From Thermoplasmata archaeon (GTDB taxonomy: Archaea; Thermoplasmatota; E2; UBA202; JdFR-43), in assembly GCA_021163175.1 (NCBI GenBank), contig JAGGXG010000072.1:1-20891 (forward strand): 20,891 nt of DNA, written 5' to 3'. Positions 6,468-13,633 of this stretch are shown piece by piece (position 1 is the stretch's first letter; the number at the start of each line of letters is the position of its first letter). The position numbers and the translations under genes are program-made. The notes below the pieces were generated by a model, which did not search any database, was not told the DNA's origin, and saw only the letters and a program-made list of their open reading frames with translations.

Positions 6468-7009
6468 AAATTGTTGTTGCGATAACGGGGGCATCTGGCA
6501 TCATATATGGCGTAAGGCTATTGAAAGAGCTTAAAGAGCATGAAACATATTTGATCATTAGCAAGGAAGCAAAAAAATTGTTAAAGCATGAGACAAATTA
6601 TAGCATGGATGCATTAAAAGAAATGGCAACAGAATTTTATAATGAAGATGAGATAGAAAGCAAGCTTGCAAGTGGCTCCTTTCCATGCGATGCAATGGTG
6701 GTGGCGCCTTGCAGCCTTAAAACGTTGTCTGCCATAGCAAATGGCTTCGCATTCAATTTAATAACGAGAGCAGCCATATGCTGCCTTAAAGAAGGAAAAA
6801 AACTCATTGTTGTGCCTAGGGAAACGCCACTGGATTTAATAACTCTGGAAAACATGGTTAAGCTTCGCCAGGCGGGCGCCGTTATTCTGGCGGCGATGCC
6901 AGCCTTCTATATTAAGCCCAGTAGTGTTGAAGATTTAATTGATTTTATTGTTGGCAAGATAATGGATCAGCTTGGAATAGAGCATGAGTTGTATGAAAGA
7001 TGGAAGTAG
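6464..7009 (+). CDS. ubiX: UbiX-type flavin prenyltransferase
   Basis: A 181-residue flavoprotein of the UbiX/Pad1 group. It joins a dimethylallyl group to reduced FMN, making the prenylated FMN needed by UbiD-type decarboxylases. The N-terminal MKIVVAITGASG Rossmann turn, the VVAPCSLKTLSAIANG segment, and VVPRETPLDLITLENM are the expected FMN and prenyl-phosphate site motifs. Length is typical. An in-frame ATG at 6446 would add six residues, but ATG 6464 overlaps the DUF2240 stop (ATGA) and yields the canonical N-terminus. No ubiD is in the window. In some archaea prenyl-FMN serves the modified mevalonate pathway; whether that applies here is unknown. Confidence 0.93.
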   Translation: MKIVVAITGASGIIYGVRLLKELKEHETYLIISKEAKKLLKHETNYSMDALKEMATEFYNEDEIESKLASGSFPCDAMVVAPCSLKTLSAIANGFAFNLITRAAICCLKEGKKLIVVPRETPLDLITLENMVKLRQAGAVILAAMPAFYIKPSSVEDLIDFIVGKIMDQLGIEHELYERWK

Positions 7010-8015
7010 GTTTGCCGTAGTTGTTGAAAAGGAGAGGGCGGAAGAGGTTAAAAAAAGATTGCTTGAAATTGGAGCAATGGATGAAGGCAGGCGCATCGTG
7101 AGGCGGGAAAATTTTGTTGAATTTCCTGTTAAATGGTGTATCGATGGCTATAAAGTCATTGAGCAGAGCAAAATCATTGAAAGAACCGTTTTTCCTCCTT
7201 TTAAAGAGATAAGGAGAAGATTGCAGGGAAAAATAAGCATGGATGAGCTCGAAAAATTACCCAGAAAATGGGAGAAATTTGGAGATGTGCTGGTATTGAA
7301 AATGGAGGGAATAAAAGAGAAGGAAAAGGTGGCGAAAGTTTATGCTTCAGTTTTAAAGTGCAAGAGTGTCCTTGAAGATGTTGGGGGGATAGAGGGCATG
7401 GAAAGAAAACCAAATTTCAGGCTTATTTATGGAAATGATGCTGAAACCACGCATATCGAAAATGGAATAAAATACAGGTTTGATGCATCAAAAATAATGT
7501 TTTCTTCAGGAAACATTGACGAACGCATCAGAATGGGAAAAGTTGTTAAGGAAGGAGAGACGATAATAGACATGTTTGCTGGCATTGGCTACTTTTCTCT
7601 TCCAATGGCTTTTCATGGGAGGGCAAGAGTTTATGCAATAGAGATAAATCCTGTTGCATTCAAATATCTCAAGGAAAATATAAAGTTGAATAAGCTCGAA
7701 AATTTGATTATGCCAATACTTGGGGATTGCAGGGAAAAGATTCTCGAAGGCATAGCAGACAGAATTGTAATGGGATATCTCAATTCAATACCATTCTTTA
7801 AATATGCTTTGAAAGGATTGAAAAATGAAGGAATAATACATTTCCATCAAAAATGCAGGGAAGAAGAATTTCCGCATAAACTTTTCAATGAAATAAAGGA
7901 TATGGCTTCAGAATATGGGTGTGAAGCGAAGATGCTTTTCCATAGGAAAATAAAATCCTATGCTCCCCACATAATACATGGAGTCATTGATTTAAAAGTC
8001 AAAAAAATTTCATGA
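6984..8015 (+). CDS. taw2: Taw2-type wybutosine aminocarboxypropyltransferase
   Basis: A 343-residue S-adenosylmethionine-dependent enzyme of the Trm5/TYW2 group. The SAM site DMFAGIGYFSLP lies at about 196-207, after YRFDASKIMFSSGNIDER. The later motif reads VMGY (262-265), where Trm5 methyltransferases have NLP. This is typical of TYW2/Taw2, which moves the 3-amino-3-carboxypropyl group of SAM onto the tricyclic base of tRNA-Phe position 37. The first 60 residues resemble the small D1 domain of Trm5 (SRFAVVVEKERAEEVKKRL), an extension that short archaeal Taw2 proteins lack. The start is uncertain: ATG 6984 (26-base overlap with ubiX) or ATG 6993; neither has a good ribosome site. Confidence 0.85.
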   Translation: MSCMKDGSRFAVVVEKERAEEVKKRLLEIGAMDEGRRIVRRENFVEFPVKWCIDGYKVIEQSKIIERTVFPPFKEIRRRLQGKISMDELEKLPRKWEKFGDVLVLKMEGIKEKEKVAKVYASVLKCKSVLEDVGGIEGMERKPNFRLIYGNDAETTHIENGIKYRFDASKIMFSSGNIDERIRMGKVVKEGETIIDMFAGIGYFSLPMAFHGRARVYAIEINPVAFKYLKENIKLNKLENLIMPILGDCREKILEGIADRIVMGYLNSIPFFKYALKGLKNEGIIHFHQKCREEEFPHKLFNEIKDMASEYGCEAKMLFHRKIKSYAPHIIHGVIDLKVKKIS

Positions 8016-8067
8016 TTGATTCTTTGTTGCTATCTCCTGACGCTCTATTTATAATTTGCTGGAAATA

Positions 8068-8090
8068 AAAAGGAAGGACTGACAGCATAC
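8068..8090 (+). repeat. 23-bp direct repeat, left copy
   Basis: AAAAGGAA, two variable bases (GG), then ACTGACAGCATAC. A second copy at 8714-8736 is identical at 21 of 23 positions, in the same orientation and 646 bp away. The pair brackets the toxin-antitoxin genes. This copy lies in the gap between the convergent taw2 and toxin genes, 12 bases past the toxin stop. Confidence 0.85.
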
Positions 8091-8102
8091 TATTTTCATC
8101 AT

Positions 8103-8432
8103 TCAGATCCCGAAAATTTTGGCTAATTTCTCATTTATTTCTTTTCGCAGATTTTCATCTATTTCCCCAAGTTCTCCCACAATTAGCTCCTTCAATATTG
8201 TTGCAATTTTATCAAGTTTTATGACAGAATCTGTCTTTAAACCTGTTTTTTTAAAAGCCGGATGCTTGGAGGTTATCATCACATCTGTTTCAGATATTTC
8301 GGCTGGAATTCTTGAAGATATAAAAGCCACAACAACATCTCTCTTTCCTTCATATATTATCAAAGCAGGTCGCAGTTTTGCAAAAGATAAATCAATGAAT
8401 GGAAATGGAATCAAAACAATCTTTCCCTTCAT
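8103..8432 (-). CDS. MazF/PemK-type toxin
   Basis: A 109-residue protein of the MazF/PemK/Kid fold. The N-terminal GKIVLIPFPFIDLSFAKLRPALII is the characteristic 'G-D/K-I-V-x-I-x-F-P-F-x-D...K-x-R-P-A-l-v' region, followed by VVVAFISSRIP and a KTDSVIKLDKIATI segment. MazF toxins are usually sequence-specific RNases that cleave mRNA or rRNA until the antitoxin binds. The antitoxin gene precedes it and overlaps by four bases (ATGA, 8429-8432), the normal antitoxin-first order. Both genes lie between two copies of a 23-bp repeat, which suggests the pair was gained as a cassette. Confidence 0.88.
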   Translation of the reverse strand: MKGKIVLIPFPFIDLSFAKLRPALIIYEGKRDVVVAFISSRIPAEISETDVMITSKHPAFKKTGLKTDSVIKLDKIATILKELIVGELGEIDENLRKEINEKLAKIFGI

Positions 8433-8617
8433 TTATATCTTACCTTTAAATCCTTGATTTTATAAATGTCTGGTTCATTCTTCAAAAAATCAGATAAGGA
8501 GTTTTCTGATAATTTCATTAACGACAAGATCTCCCTTTCATACAATAACTCATCTAATTTCCGAGAAATTTCTGCTAAACGTTGCTTTATATCTTTGATT
8601 TCTACTTCAATACTCAT
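8429..8617 (-). CDS. antitoxin partner of MazF-type toxin
   Basis: A 62-residue acidic/amphipathic protein: an N-terminal coiled-coil-like helix (EIKDIKQRLAEISRKLDELL), a middle segment, and an end reading EPDIYKIKDLKVRYK. That ending is familiar from small archaeal antitoxins next to MazF or RelE toxins, where the C-terminal tail usually wraps the toxin. No clear DNA-binding fold such as AbrB or ribbon-helix-helix is seen, so autoregulation is uncertain. It starts at ATG 8617, 26 bases after a TATA-like box, without a ribosome site, so it is probably leaderless. It couples by ATGA to the toxin. Confidence 0.82.
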   Translation of the reverse strand: MSIEVEIKDIKQRLAEISRKLDELLYEREILSLMKLSENSLSDFLKNEPDIYKIKDLKVRYK

Positions 8618-8637
8618 GTTAGAATAAATACTCCATG

Positions 8638-8647
8638 CTTTTTATGG
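8638..8647 (-). promoter_or_regulatory. TATA-like box of the toxin-antitoxin operon
   Basis: CCATAAAAAG-type AT-rich box on the minus strand, centred about 26 bases before the antitoxin ATG. The more proximal TATTTATT (8623-8630) is too close to the ATG to be the box. Confidence 0.45.
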
Positions 8648-8713
8648 CTTTCTATCAACTGACAATATTTTTTCTATTACTTCCTACATGAAAAACAAAA
8701 ATACAAAAATGCG

Positions 8714-8736
8714 AAAAGGAATAACTGACAGCATAC
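8714..8736 (+). repeat. 23-bp direct repeat, right copy
   Basis: AAAAGGAA, two variable bases (TA), then ACTGACAGCATAC; the partner of the copy at 8068-8090. It lies about 70 bases upstream of the toxin-antitoxin TATA-like box, in a 197-base gap before the EamA gene that otherwise holds only this repeat, the promoter and a terminator-like hairpin. Confidence 0.85.
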
Positions 8737-8784
8737 CGCCTTTTATGAAACAAAATTTTTATCTATCATGCCAATAAAAGAACG

Positions 8785-8805
8785 GGATAAGAGAAAAACT
8801 TATCC
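8785..8805 (-). terminator. terminator-like hairpin after the EamA gene
   Basis: A perfect 7-bp inverted repeat GGATAAG / CTTATCC with a 7-base loop. On the minus strand it starts about 10 bases after the EamA stop codon and is followed by a T-containing stretch (CGTTCTTTTATT). It probably ends the hutU-EamA transcript or protects its 3' end. Confidence 0.55.
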
Positions 8806-8814
8806 GCTATCTTT

Positions 8815-9663
8815 TTATGATTTCTTCGAAAGAAAATATATTCCCAGGAATAGCAGAAGAATGCCAAAAATTTGCAATGCTGTCATCGTTTCATGAAGGA
8901 CTATGAAAGCAAAGATAGAGGCAAAGAAAGGAGAGGAAAGCTCCAAAGCAGCTACTTTGGCAGCTTTTACTCTTTTCAATCCTTCATAATAAAATATTGT
9001 TCCCATGGCGACGACAATGCCAACAAGAATTTGATATACATTGTCTATTCTTACTGCTTTTGCAATCAAAATCAGAATTAATGAAGCAATAAAAAAGCGA
9101 TAAAATGTTATTACACCTGCATTCAGGCTGCGGAGATACTTTCTTGCTGCAATAGCTGTTGTAGCCCATGCGATTGTTGCAAGCAATACCATTAAATCTC
9201 CAAAGCTTCCTATTCTCAATGAGAGAATATTTTGGATGCTTTTTCCCGTTATCAAAATTGCTGATGAAATCATTGAGAATATGCCGCCATAATCATATTT
9301 TGAAAGATTTTCATCCAAAAGAAAGAAGCCGAATAGAATAACAAGCAGAGGTTGCATATGTGCTATTATGACAGCATTTATCACTGGAATCTTTGATATT
9401 GCAAAGAAGTATATCAAATCAGCGAAAACTGTTCCAGCGATGGCGATATAAAGAATGACAGGAATTTTTTTGGCTTTCACACAAAACTTTCCTTTTGTAA
9501 AGATGGCATATGGAATGGAAACCATTGCAATCACAATTGCCCTTACAACGGATGTATGAAGAAAATCACTGGTTGAGTAGGAAAGCTTCGCAAGCACAGG
9601 CTCTAAAGCCCACATTATGCTTGCAAACAGAATGAATGCTACACCTTTGCTTTCTTCCTTCAC
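8815..9663 (-). CDS. EamA/DMT-family transporter
   Basis: A 282-residue integral membrane protein of the drug/metabolite transporter superfamily. Two EamA repeats can be seen, at about 8-140 and 150-280, giving around ten hydrophobic helices; GVAFILFASIMWALEPVLAKL opens the first and LLATIAWATTAIAARKYLRSL the second. Members export or import amino acids, nucleotide sugars and other small solutes; the substrate cannot be read from sequence. The start is GTG at 9663, overlapping the hutU stop as GTGA, so translation is coupled to urocanate hydratase. That suggests, but does not show, a solute linked to histidine breakdown. Confidence 0.9.
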   Translation of the reverse strand: MKEESKGVAFILFASIMWALEPVLAKLSYSTSDFLHTSVVRAIVIAMVSIPYAIFTKGKFCVKAKKIPVILYIAIAGTVFADLIYFFAISKIPVINAVIIAHMQPLLVILFGFFLLDENLSKYDYGGIFSMISSAILITGKSIQNILSLRIGSFGDLMVLLATIAWATTAIAARKYLRSLNAGVITFYRFFIASLILILIAKAVRIDNVYQILVGIVVAMGTIFYYEGLKRVKAAKVAALELSSPFFASIFAFIVLHETMTALQIFGILLLFLGIYFLSKKS

Positions 9664-11303
9664 TTTAACATTGGCATTTTTATGCCGAATTTCTTCGCAT
9701 TTTCAATAGCTTCCTCATATCCAGCGTCTGCATGCCTCACAATGCCCATGCCTGGGTCAGTTTTGAAAACACGCTTTATTCGCTCATCTGTTTCCTTGCT
9801 TCCATCCAGAATGACGCTCATGCCCGCATGCGTCGCCAGGCCAATGCCGACGCCGCCGCCATTGTGTATGGAAACATTGTCGGCGCCTGCAGCCACGTTA
9901 AGCATTGCATTCAGCAGAGGCCAGTCCGCTATGGCGTCGCTTCCATCTTTCATTCCCTCTGTTTCGCGATTTGGTGAGGCAACGCTTCCTGCATCGAGGT
10001 GGTCTCTCGTTACAGCTATCGGCCCTATAACGCCTTCTCTAACAAGTTCGTTTATTTTCAATGCAAATTTATCACGCTCGCCATATCCAAGCCAGCAAAC
10101 GCGAGCTGGCAAGCCTTCCCATGGAAGATACTGCTCGGCTTTTTCTATCCAGTTTTTGAGCGTTGAATTTTCTGGAAACATTTTCAAAACGAGTTCATCT
10201 GTAGTTAGAATATCATTTTCATCTCCAGTAAGAGCAATCCACCTGAATGGGCCGCGTCCTTCAAAAAACATCGGGCGGATGTAAGCGAGAACAAAGCCTG
10301 GATAATCAAAAGCATTTTTTACACCTGCCTCATAAGCTTGGCCCCTCAAATTATTTCCGTAGTCAAAAACAACTGCACCATTTTTCTTGAAGGAAAGCAT
10401 TGCTTTACAGTGCTCAGCCATCGATTTCATAGAAAGCTCAATATACTTTTTGGGATCGCTGCCACGCAATTCAATCGCTTCATGCAAATTACTGCCATAA
10501 TAACCTGCTGGAACATATCCATTTAATGCATCGTGGGCAGAGGTCTGATCAGTAACAACATCTGGAGTAATGCCACGCTTCACAAGCTCGGGATGCACAT
10601 CAGCACAGTTGCTGAGCAATGCAACAGATTTTGCCTCCTTTTCCTCAACTGCATTTTTTACAATTTCCAGCGCTTCATCCAAATCGGCAGTTTTCTCATC
10701 AACATATCCAGCTCTTAACCTTCTATCTATGCGAGCCTCGTCACACTCCACAACCAAAGCAGCGCCCCCATTCATTTTTATGGCAAGCGGCTGCGCCCCG
10801 CCCATGCCGCCGAGTCCGCCGCTGAGAACAAATTTTCCCCGAAGTGTGCCATCGAAATGTTTTCTGGCAACCGCTGCAAATGTTTCATATGTTCCCTGTA
10901 TGATACCCTGCGTTCCAATGTAAGCCCATGAGCCAGCTGTCATCTGCCCGTACATTATTAAGCCAAGGTTTTCAAGCTCGTAAAACTTTTCCCATGTGCT
11001 CCATTTTGGAACAAGATTGGAATTTGCTATCAGCACAATAGGGCTTTGTTTCGTTGTTTTAAAAACTGCAACAGGCTTACCAGATTGAACGAGCATGGTT
11101 TCATCTTCTTCCAGCTCTTTCAAAGTTTCAACAATGGCATGATAACTTTCCCAGTTTCTTGCAGCTTTACCAGAGCCTCCGTAAACGATGAGCTGATCCG
11201 GCAATTCTGCATTCTCAAGATTGTTTTCAAGCATCCTTAGAATTCCTTCCTGTCTCCATCCTTTGCAACGCAAACTTTTACCTCTTGCAGCTTTAATTTG
11301 CAT
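9660..11303 (-). CDS. hutU: urocanate hydratase
   Basis: A 547-residue NAD+-containing urocanate hydratase, the second step of histidine degradation, turning urocanate into imidazolone propionate. Landmarks are YGGSGKAARNW near residue 41, QMTAGSWAYIGTQGIIQGTYE near 120-139, the glycine-rich SGGLGGMGGAQPLA (161-174) and ARVCWLGYGERDK with Cys403, equivalent to the conserved Cys of the Pseudomonas enzyme. Length is normal. The ATG at 11303 follows a TATA-like box by 24 bases with no ribosome site. The usual partners hutH, hutI and a formiminotransferase are absent from this window; only the coupled EamA transporter is downstream. The ferredoxin-AOR operon is divergent. Confidence 0.97.
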   Translation of the reverse strand: MQIKAARGKSLRCKGWRQEGILRMLENNLENAELPDQLIVYGGSGKAARNWESYHAIVETLKELEEDETMLVQSGKPVAVFKTTKQSPIVLIANSNLVPKWSTWEKFYELENLGLIMYGQMTAGSWAYIGTQGIIQGTYETFAAVARKHFDGTLRGKFVLSGGLGGMGGAQPLAIKMNGGAALVVECDEARIDRRLRAGYVDEKTADLDEALEIVKNAVEEKEAKSVALLSNCADVHPELVKRGITPDVVTDQTSAHDALNGYVPAGYYGSNLHEAIELRGSDPKKYIELSMKSMAEHCKAMLSFKKNGAVVFDYGNNLRGQAYEAGVKNAFDYPGFVLAYIRPMFFEGRGPFRWIALTGDENDILTTDELVLKMFPENSTLKNWIEKAEQYLPWEGLPARVCWLGYGERDKFALKINELVREGVIGPIAVTRDHLDAGSVASPNRETEGMKDGSDAIADWPLLNAMLNVAAGADNVSIHNGGGVGIGLATHAGMSVILDGSKETDERIKRVFKTDPGMGIVRHADAGYEEAIENAKKFGIKMPMLK

Positions 11304-11321
11304 GAAAAAATATTGAAAAGG

Positions 11322-11331
11322 AATATTTATT
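11322..11331 (-). promoter_or_regulatory. TATA-like box of hutU
   Basis: AATAAATATT on the minus strand, centred 24 bases before the hutU ATG at 11303. It predicts a leaderless mRNA. Confidence 0.6.
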
Positions 11332-11356
11332 GCTTGCCAATGCTATCCACTATTTT

Positions 11357-11364
11357 TTTAAATA
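11357..11364 (+). promoter_or_regulatory. TATA-like box of the ferredoxin-AOR operon
   Basis: TTTAAATA, centred 25 bases before the ATG at 11385. It supports that ATG over the in-frame ATG at 11298, which lies upstream of the box and overlaps the divergent hutU start. Confidence 0.6.
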
Positions 11365-11384
11365 AAATTCTGATTATCCTTTTG

Positions 11385-11783
11385 ATGTATGTTAAAGCAA
11401 TTCCCGAAAACTGTTCTGGTTGTATGGTTTGCGAAACCGTTTGCACAATGGAGCATTTTGGTGTCATAAACAGATACAAATCTGGCATAAGAATAGAAAG
11501 GAAAAGTGTTACAGAAGATATTCCCCATGTATGCAGCCAAGGCAACGAATGCAATTATGAATGCATTGCTGCCTGCAAATTTGATGCAATTGAGAAGGGC
11601 GATGATGGAATAGTTAGAGTCATAGAAGAAAAATGCGTTGGATGCCGCATGTGTGAGCTTGCCTGTCCATTGAATGCAATACATATTCATGAGAAAATGG
11701 CTTATAAATGTGATCTGTGTGGTGGCGAGCCGAAATGCGTTAAATATTGCTCCCAAAATGCCCTGCAACTGGTGGAGGGATAA
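11385..11783 (+). CDS. four-cluster polyferredoxin subunit next to AOR
   Basis: A 132-residue iron-sulfur protein with exactly sixteen cysteines in four groups: CSGCMVCETVC (10-20), HVC...NEC...YEC...AAC (50-64 region), CVGCRMCELAC, and CDLCGGEPKCVKYC. That suits four [4Fe-4S] clusters, as in the small subunits of Pyrococcus WOR5-type enzymes and of HycB/DMSO-reductase-like electron carriers. It most likely takes electrons from the AOR encoded two bases downstream and hands them to ferredoxin or another acceptor in the cytoplasm. The first long frame begins at 11298, but those extra 29 residues lack conservation-like features and precede the TATA-like box, so I use ATG 11385, giving a leaderless start. 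Confidence 0.87.
   Translation: MYVKAIPENCSGCMVCETVCTMEHFGVINRYKSGIRIERKSVTEDIPHVCSQGNECNYECIAACKFDAIEKGDDGIVRVIEEKCVGCRMCELACPLNAIHIHEKMAYKCDLCGGEPKCVKYCSQNALQLVEG
11774..11779 (+). promoter_or_regulatory. ribosome-binding site of the AOR gene
   Basis: GGAGGG within the last codons of the ferredoxin gene, 6 bases before the ATG at 11786. It decides against the in-frame ATG at 11747. Confidence 0.7.
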
Positions 11784-11785
11784 AA

Positions 11786-13633
11786 ATGTATGTTGAAAAT
11801 GGTTGTTATGGTGGAAAAATTCTGTTTATTGATCTGGAAAAGGAAGAAGGAAAACGCCAATCTATTGGCGACAGCTTTGCTTTGAAATATCTCGGTGGCG
11901 ATGGCTTTGGGGCATACTTCATGAATAAATATATGGATCCAAGCATAGATGCTTTCTCTCCAGACAACATAATTGTAATCGCTCCTGGCCTGCTTACTGG
12001 CACAATATTTCCGACTGCTGGAAAAGTTGCATTCTTTTCAAAATCTCCATTGACAGGCAGGTGGGCTGAAGCTTTCTCTGGGGGAAGCATTGGTTTCATT
12101 TTAAAACAGGCAGGATATGATGCAGTTATAATAAAGGGAAAGGCAAAGAAGCTTTCATATCTGGTAATAAAAGATGATGAAATCGTTATAAAGGATGCAA
12201 GCCATCTTGCTGGATTGACAACAAGAGAGACAGCAGAGATAATTAAGAAGGACGAAGGCAAGCAATTCAAAGAATTTTCAGTTGCTTCCATAGGGCCAGC
12301 TGGAGAAAAACTCGTTAAATTTGCCTCCATCGACAGCGATGAACGCCAGTTTGGAAGAGCTGGAATAGGGGCTGTTATGGGAAGTAAAAATCTCAAAGCA
12401 ATAGCTGTTTATGGAAGCAAGGATATAAAGGTGGCGAAGCCTGATAAAATGTATGAGCTTTTCAAACAATATTATACAAGGATGATAAATCATCCCTCTT
12501 TTCAGGATGACGGAAAATATGGAACAGGCGAATTCCTAGAATGGATGAATAGCCAGAAGGGAACATTTCCAACAAGGAACTGGAGAGAAGGGGTTTTCGA
12601 GGACAGAAAGAAAATCGACCCATATTATTGGGCTCCTCGCTATGTAATAAAAAATAAAGCATGCGTGCAATGTGTGAAGCCATGTGGGAAAGCATTTGTG
12701 CTTAAAGGAAAATATGATGGCATGCTCGATGGCGTGGAGTATGAAACTTTGTTTGCCCTGGGCGGCAATTGTGGAGTTGGCGATATCGAGGCGGTTGCAA
12801 AAGCAAATGAATTGTGCGACTTATATGGCATGGACACAATTTCAACAGGAGGTGTCATTGGCTTTGTCATGGACTTGTATGAAAATGGATTGCTGAGCAA
12901 AGAAGACATAGGCGTGGATGCAAAGTTTGGAAATGGCGATGCCATGCTCGAGTTAATAGAAAAAATAGCAAAGCGAGAGGGCATTGGCGATATCATGGCG
13001 GAGGGCGTGGCGGCGATGGCAACGAAACTGGGGGGCGACGCCGCCAAATATGCTGTTCATGTTGGAAAAATGGAGCCTCCAGCCTATGATGTCCGTGGCA
13101 TAAAAGGAATGGCTCTTGCCTTCATGACTTCGCCACGAGGAGCCTGCCATTTGCGTTCAGCAGCATATGCATTGGAACTCACTGGAAAATTCTGGAAGTA
13201 TGAAAGTGTTGACAGGCTAAGCAGCAAGAACAAGGGGCAAGAAATTGCGGATATGGAGAATTTCATGGCTATATATGATGCTTTAGGGGTATGCAAATTC
13301 TCCCGCGGAATTTTCCTGCTTAACTTTTACGATGCTCTGGATGCTGCTATCGGGCGTGGATTCAGCGAGGATGAGTTGCTTAAAATTGGAGAGCGTATCC
13401 ACAATCTGAAACACATATTCAACATAAAAGCTGGATGGAAGCGAGAAGATGTTAAATTGCCTGAAAAATTCAGAGTGCCTATACCAGAAGGACCATCAAA
13501 GGGAAGTTATGTGAGCAAGGAAGAGGAAAAAGAAATGCTCGATAACTACTTCAAGGCAAGGGGCTGGGATAAGAAGGGTGTGCCAAAGAAGGAGAAACTA
13601 GAAGAGCTTGAAATAGAAGAGTTCATGGAATGA
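11786..13633 (+). CDS. aor: tungsten-type aldehyde ferredoxin oxidoreductase
   Basis: A 615-residue enzyme of the AOR family, which carries a tungsten (or molybdenum) bis-pyranopterin and one [4Fe-4S] cluster and oxidises aldehydes to acids. The N-terminal domain shows GKILFIDLEKEE, GPAGEKLVKFASI and FGRAGIGAVMGSKNLKAIAV, as expected. The cluster ligands are C293, C296, C300 (CVQCVKPC) and C503 (YDALGVC), and GACHLR near 452 lies in the cofactor-binding region. Family length is matched. The ATG at 11786 is two bases after the ferredoxin stop and has GGAGGG upstream. Coupling to a four-cluster small subunit resembles the WOR5-type heterodimers more than single-subunit AOR or FOR. Substrate is unknown; aldehydes from amino-acid or peptide fermentation are plausible. 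The last four bases overlap the secreted protein gene. Confidence 0.95.
   Translation: MYVENGCYGGKILFIDLEKEEGKRQSIGDSFALKYLGGDGFGAYFMNKYMDPSIDAFSPDNIIVIAPGLLTGTIFPTAGKVAFFSKSPLTGRWAEAFSGGSIGFILKQAGYDAVIIKGKAKKLSYLVIKDDEIVIKDASHLAGLTTRETAEIIKKDEGKQFKEFSVASIGPAGEKLVKFASIDSDERQFGRAGIGAVMGSKNLKAIAVYGSKDIKVAKPDKMYELFKQYYTRMINHPSFQDDGKYGTGEFLEWMNSQKGTFPTRNWREGVFEDRKKIDPYYWAPRYVIKNKACVQCVKPCGKAFVLKGKYDGMLDGVEYETLFALGGNCGVGDIEAVAKANELCDLYGMDTISTGGVIGFVMDLYENGLLSKEDIGVDAKFGNGDAMLELIEKIAKREGIGDIMAEGVAAMATKLGGDAAKYAVHVGKMEPPAYDVRGIKGMALAFMTSPRGACHLRSAAYALELTGKFWKYESVDRLSSKNKGQEIADMENFMAIYDALGVCKFSRGIFLLNFYDALDAAIGRGFSEDELLKIGERIHNLKHIFNIKAGWKREDVKLPEKFRVPIPEGPSKGSYVSKEEEKEMLDNYFKARGWDKKGVPKKEKLEELEIEEFME

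Noticed and set aside
8016..8102. possible tRNA or small RNA between taw2 and the toxin gene
   Set aside because: No cloverleaf, T-loop or anticodon-arm pattern can be found; the gap holds one repeat copy and a TATA-like string only.
8658..8669. possible third copy of the toxin-antitoxin repeat (ACTGACA then AT-rich)
   Set aside because: Only seven contiguous bases match and the AAAAGGAA half is missing, so chance is the simpler explanation.
8768..8899. 43-codon plus-strand frame starting MPIKERDK
   Set aside because: It mostly overlaps the 3' end of the EamA gene on the other strand, crosses the hairpin, and has no TATA-like box at the usual distance.
9682..10284. 200-codon open frame on the plus strand, antisense to hutU
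   Set aside because: Its sequence is Ser/Pro/Leu-rich with no motif, and the opposite strand encodes a complete urocanate hydratase.
8814..11303. genomic-island or prophage boundary around hutU/EamA
   Set aside because: No integrase, tRNA target or composition jump; the only repeat evidence is confined to the toxin-antitoxin pair.
11806..12396. 196-codon open frame on the minus strand, antisense to AOR
   Set aside because: A shadow of the well-supported AOR gene; no start signal and no domain.
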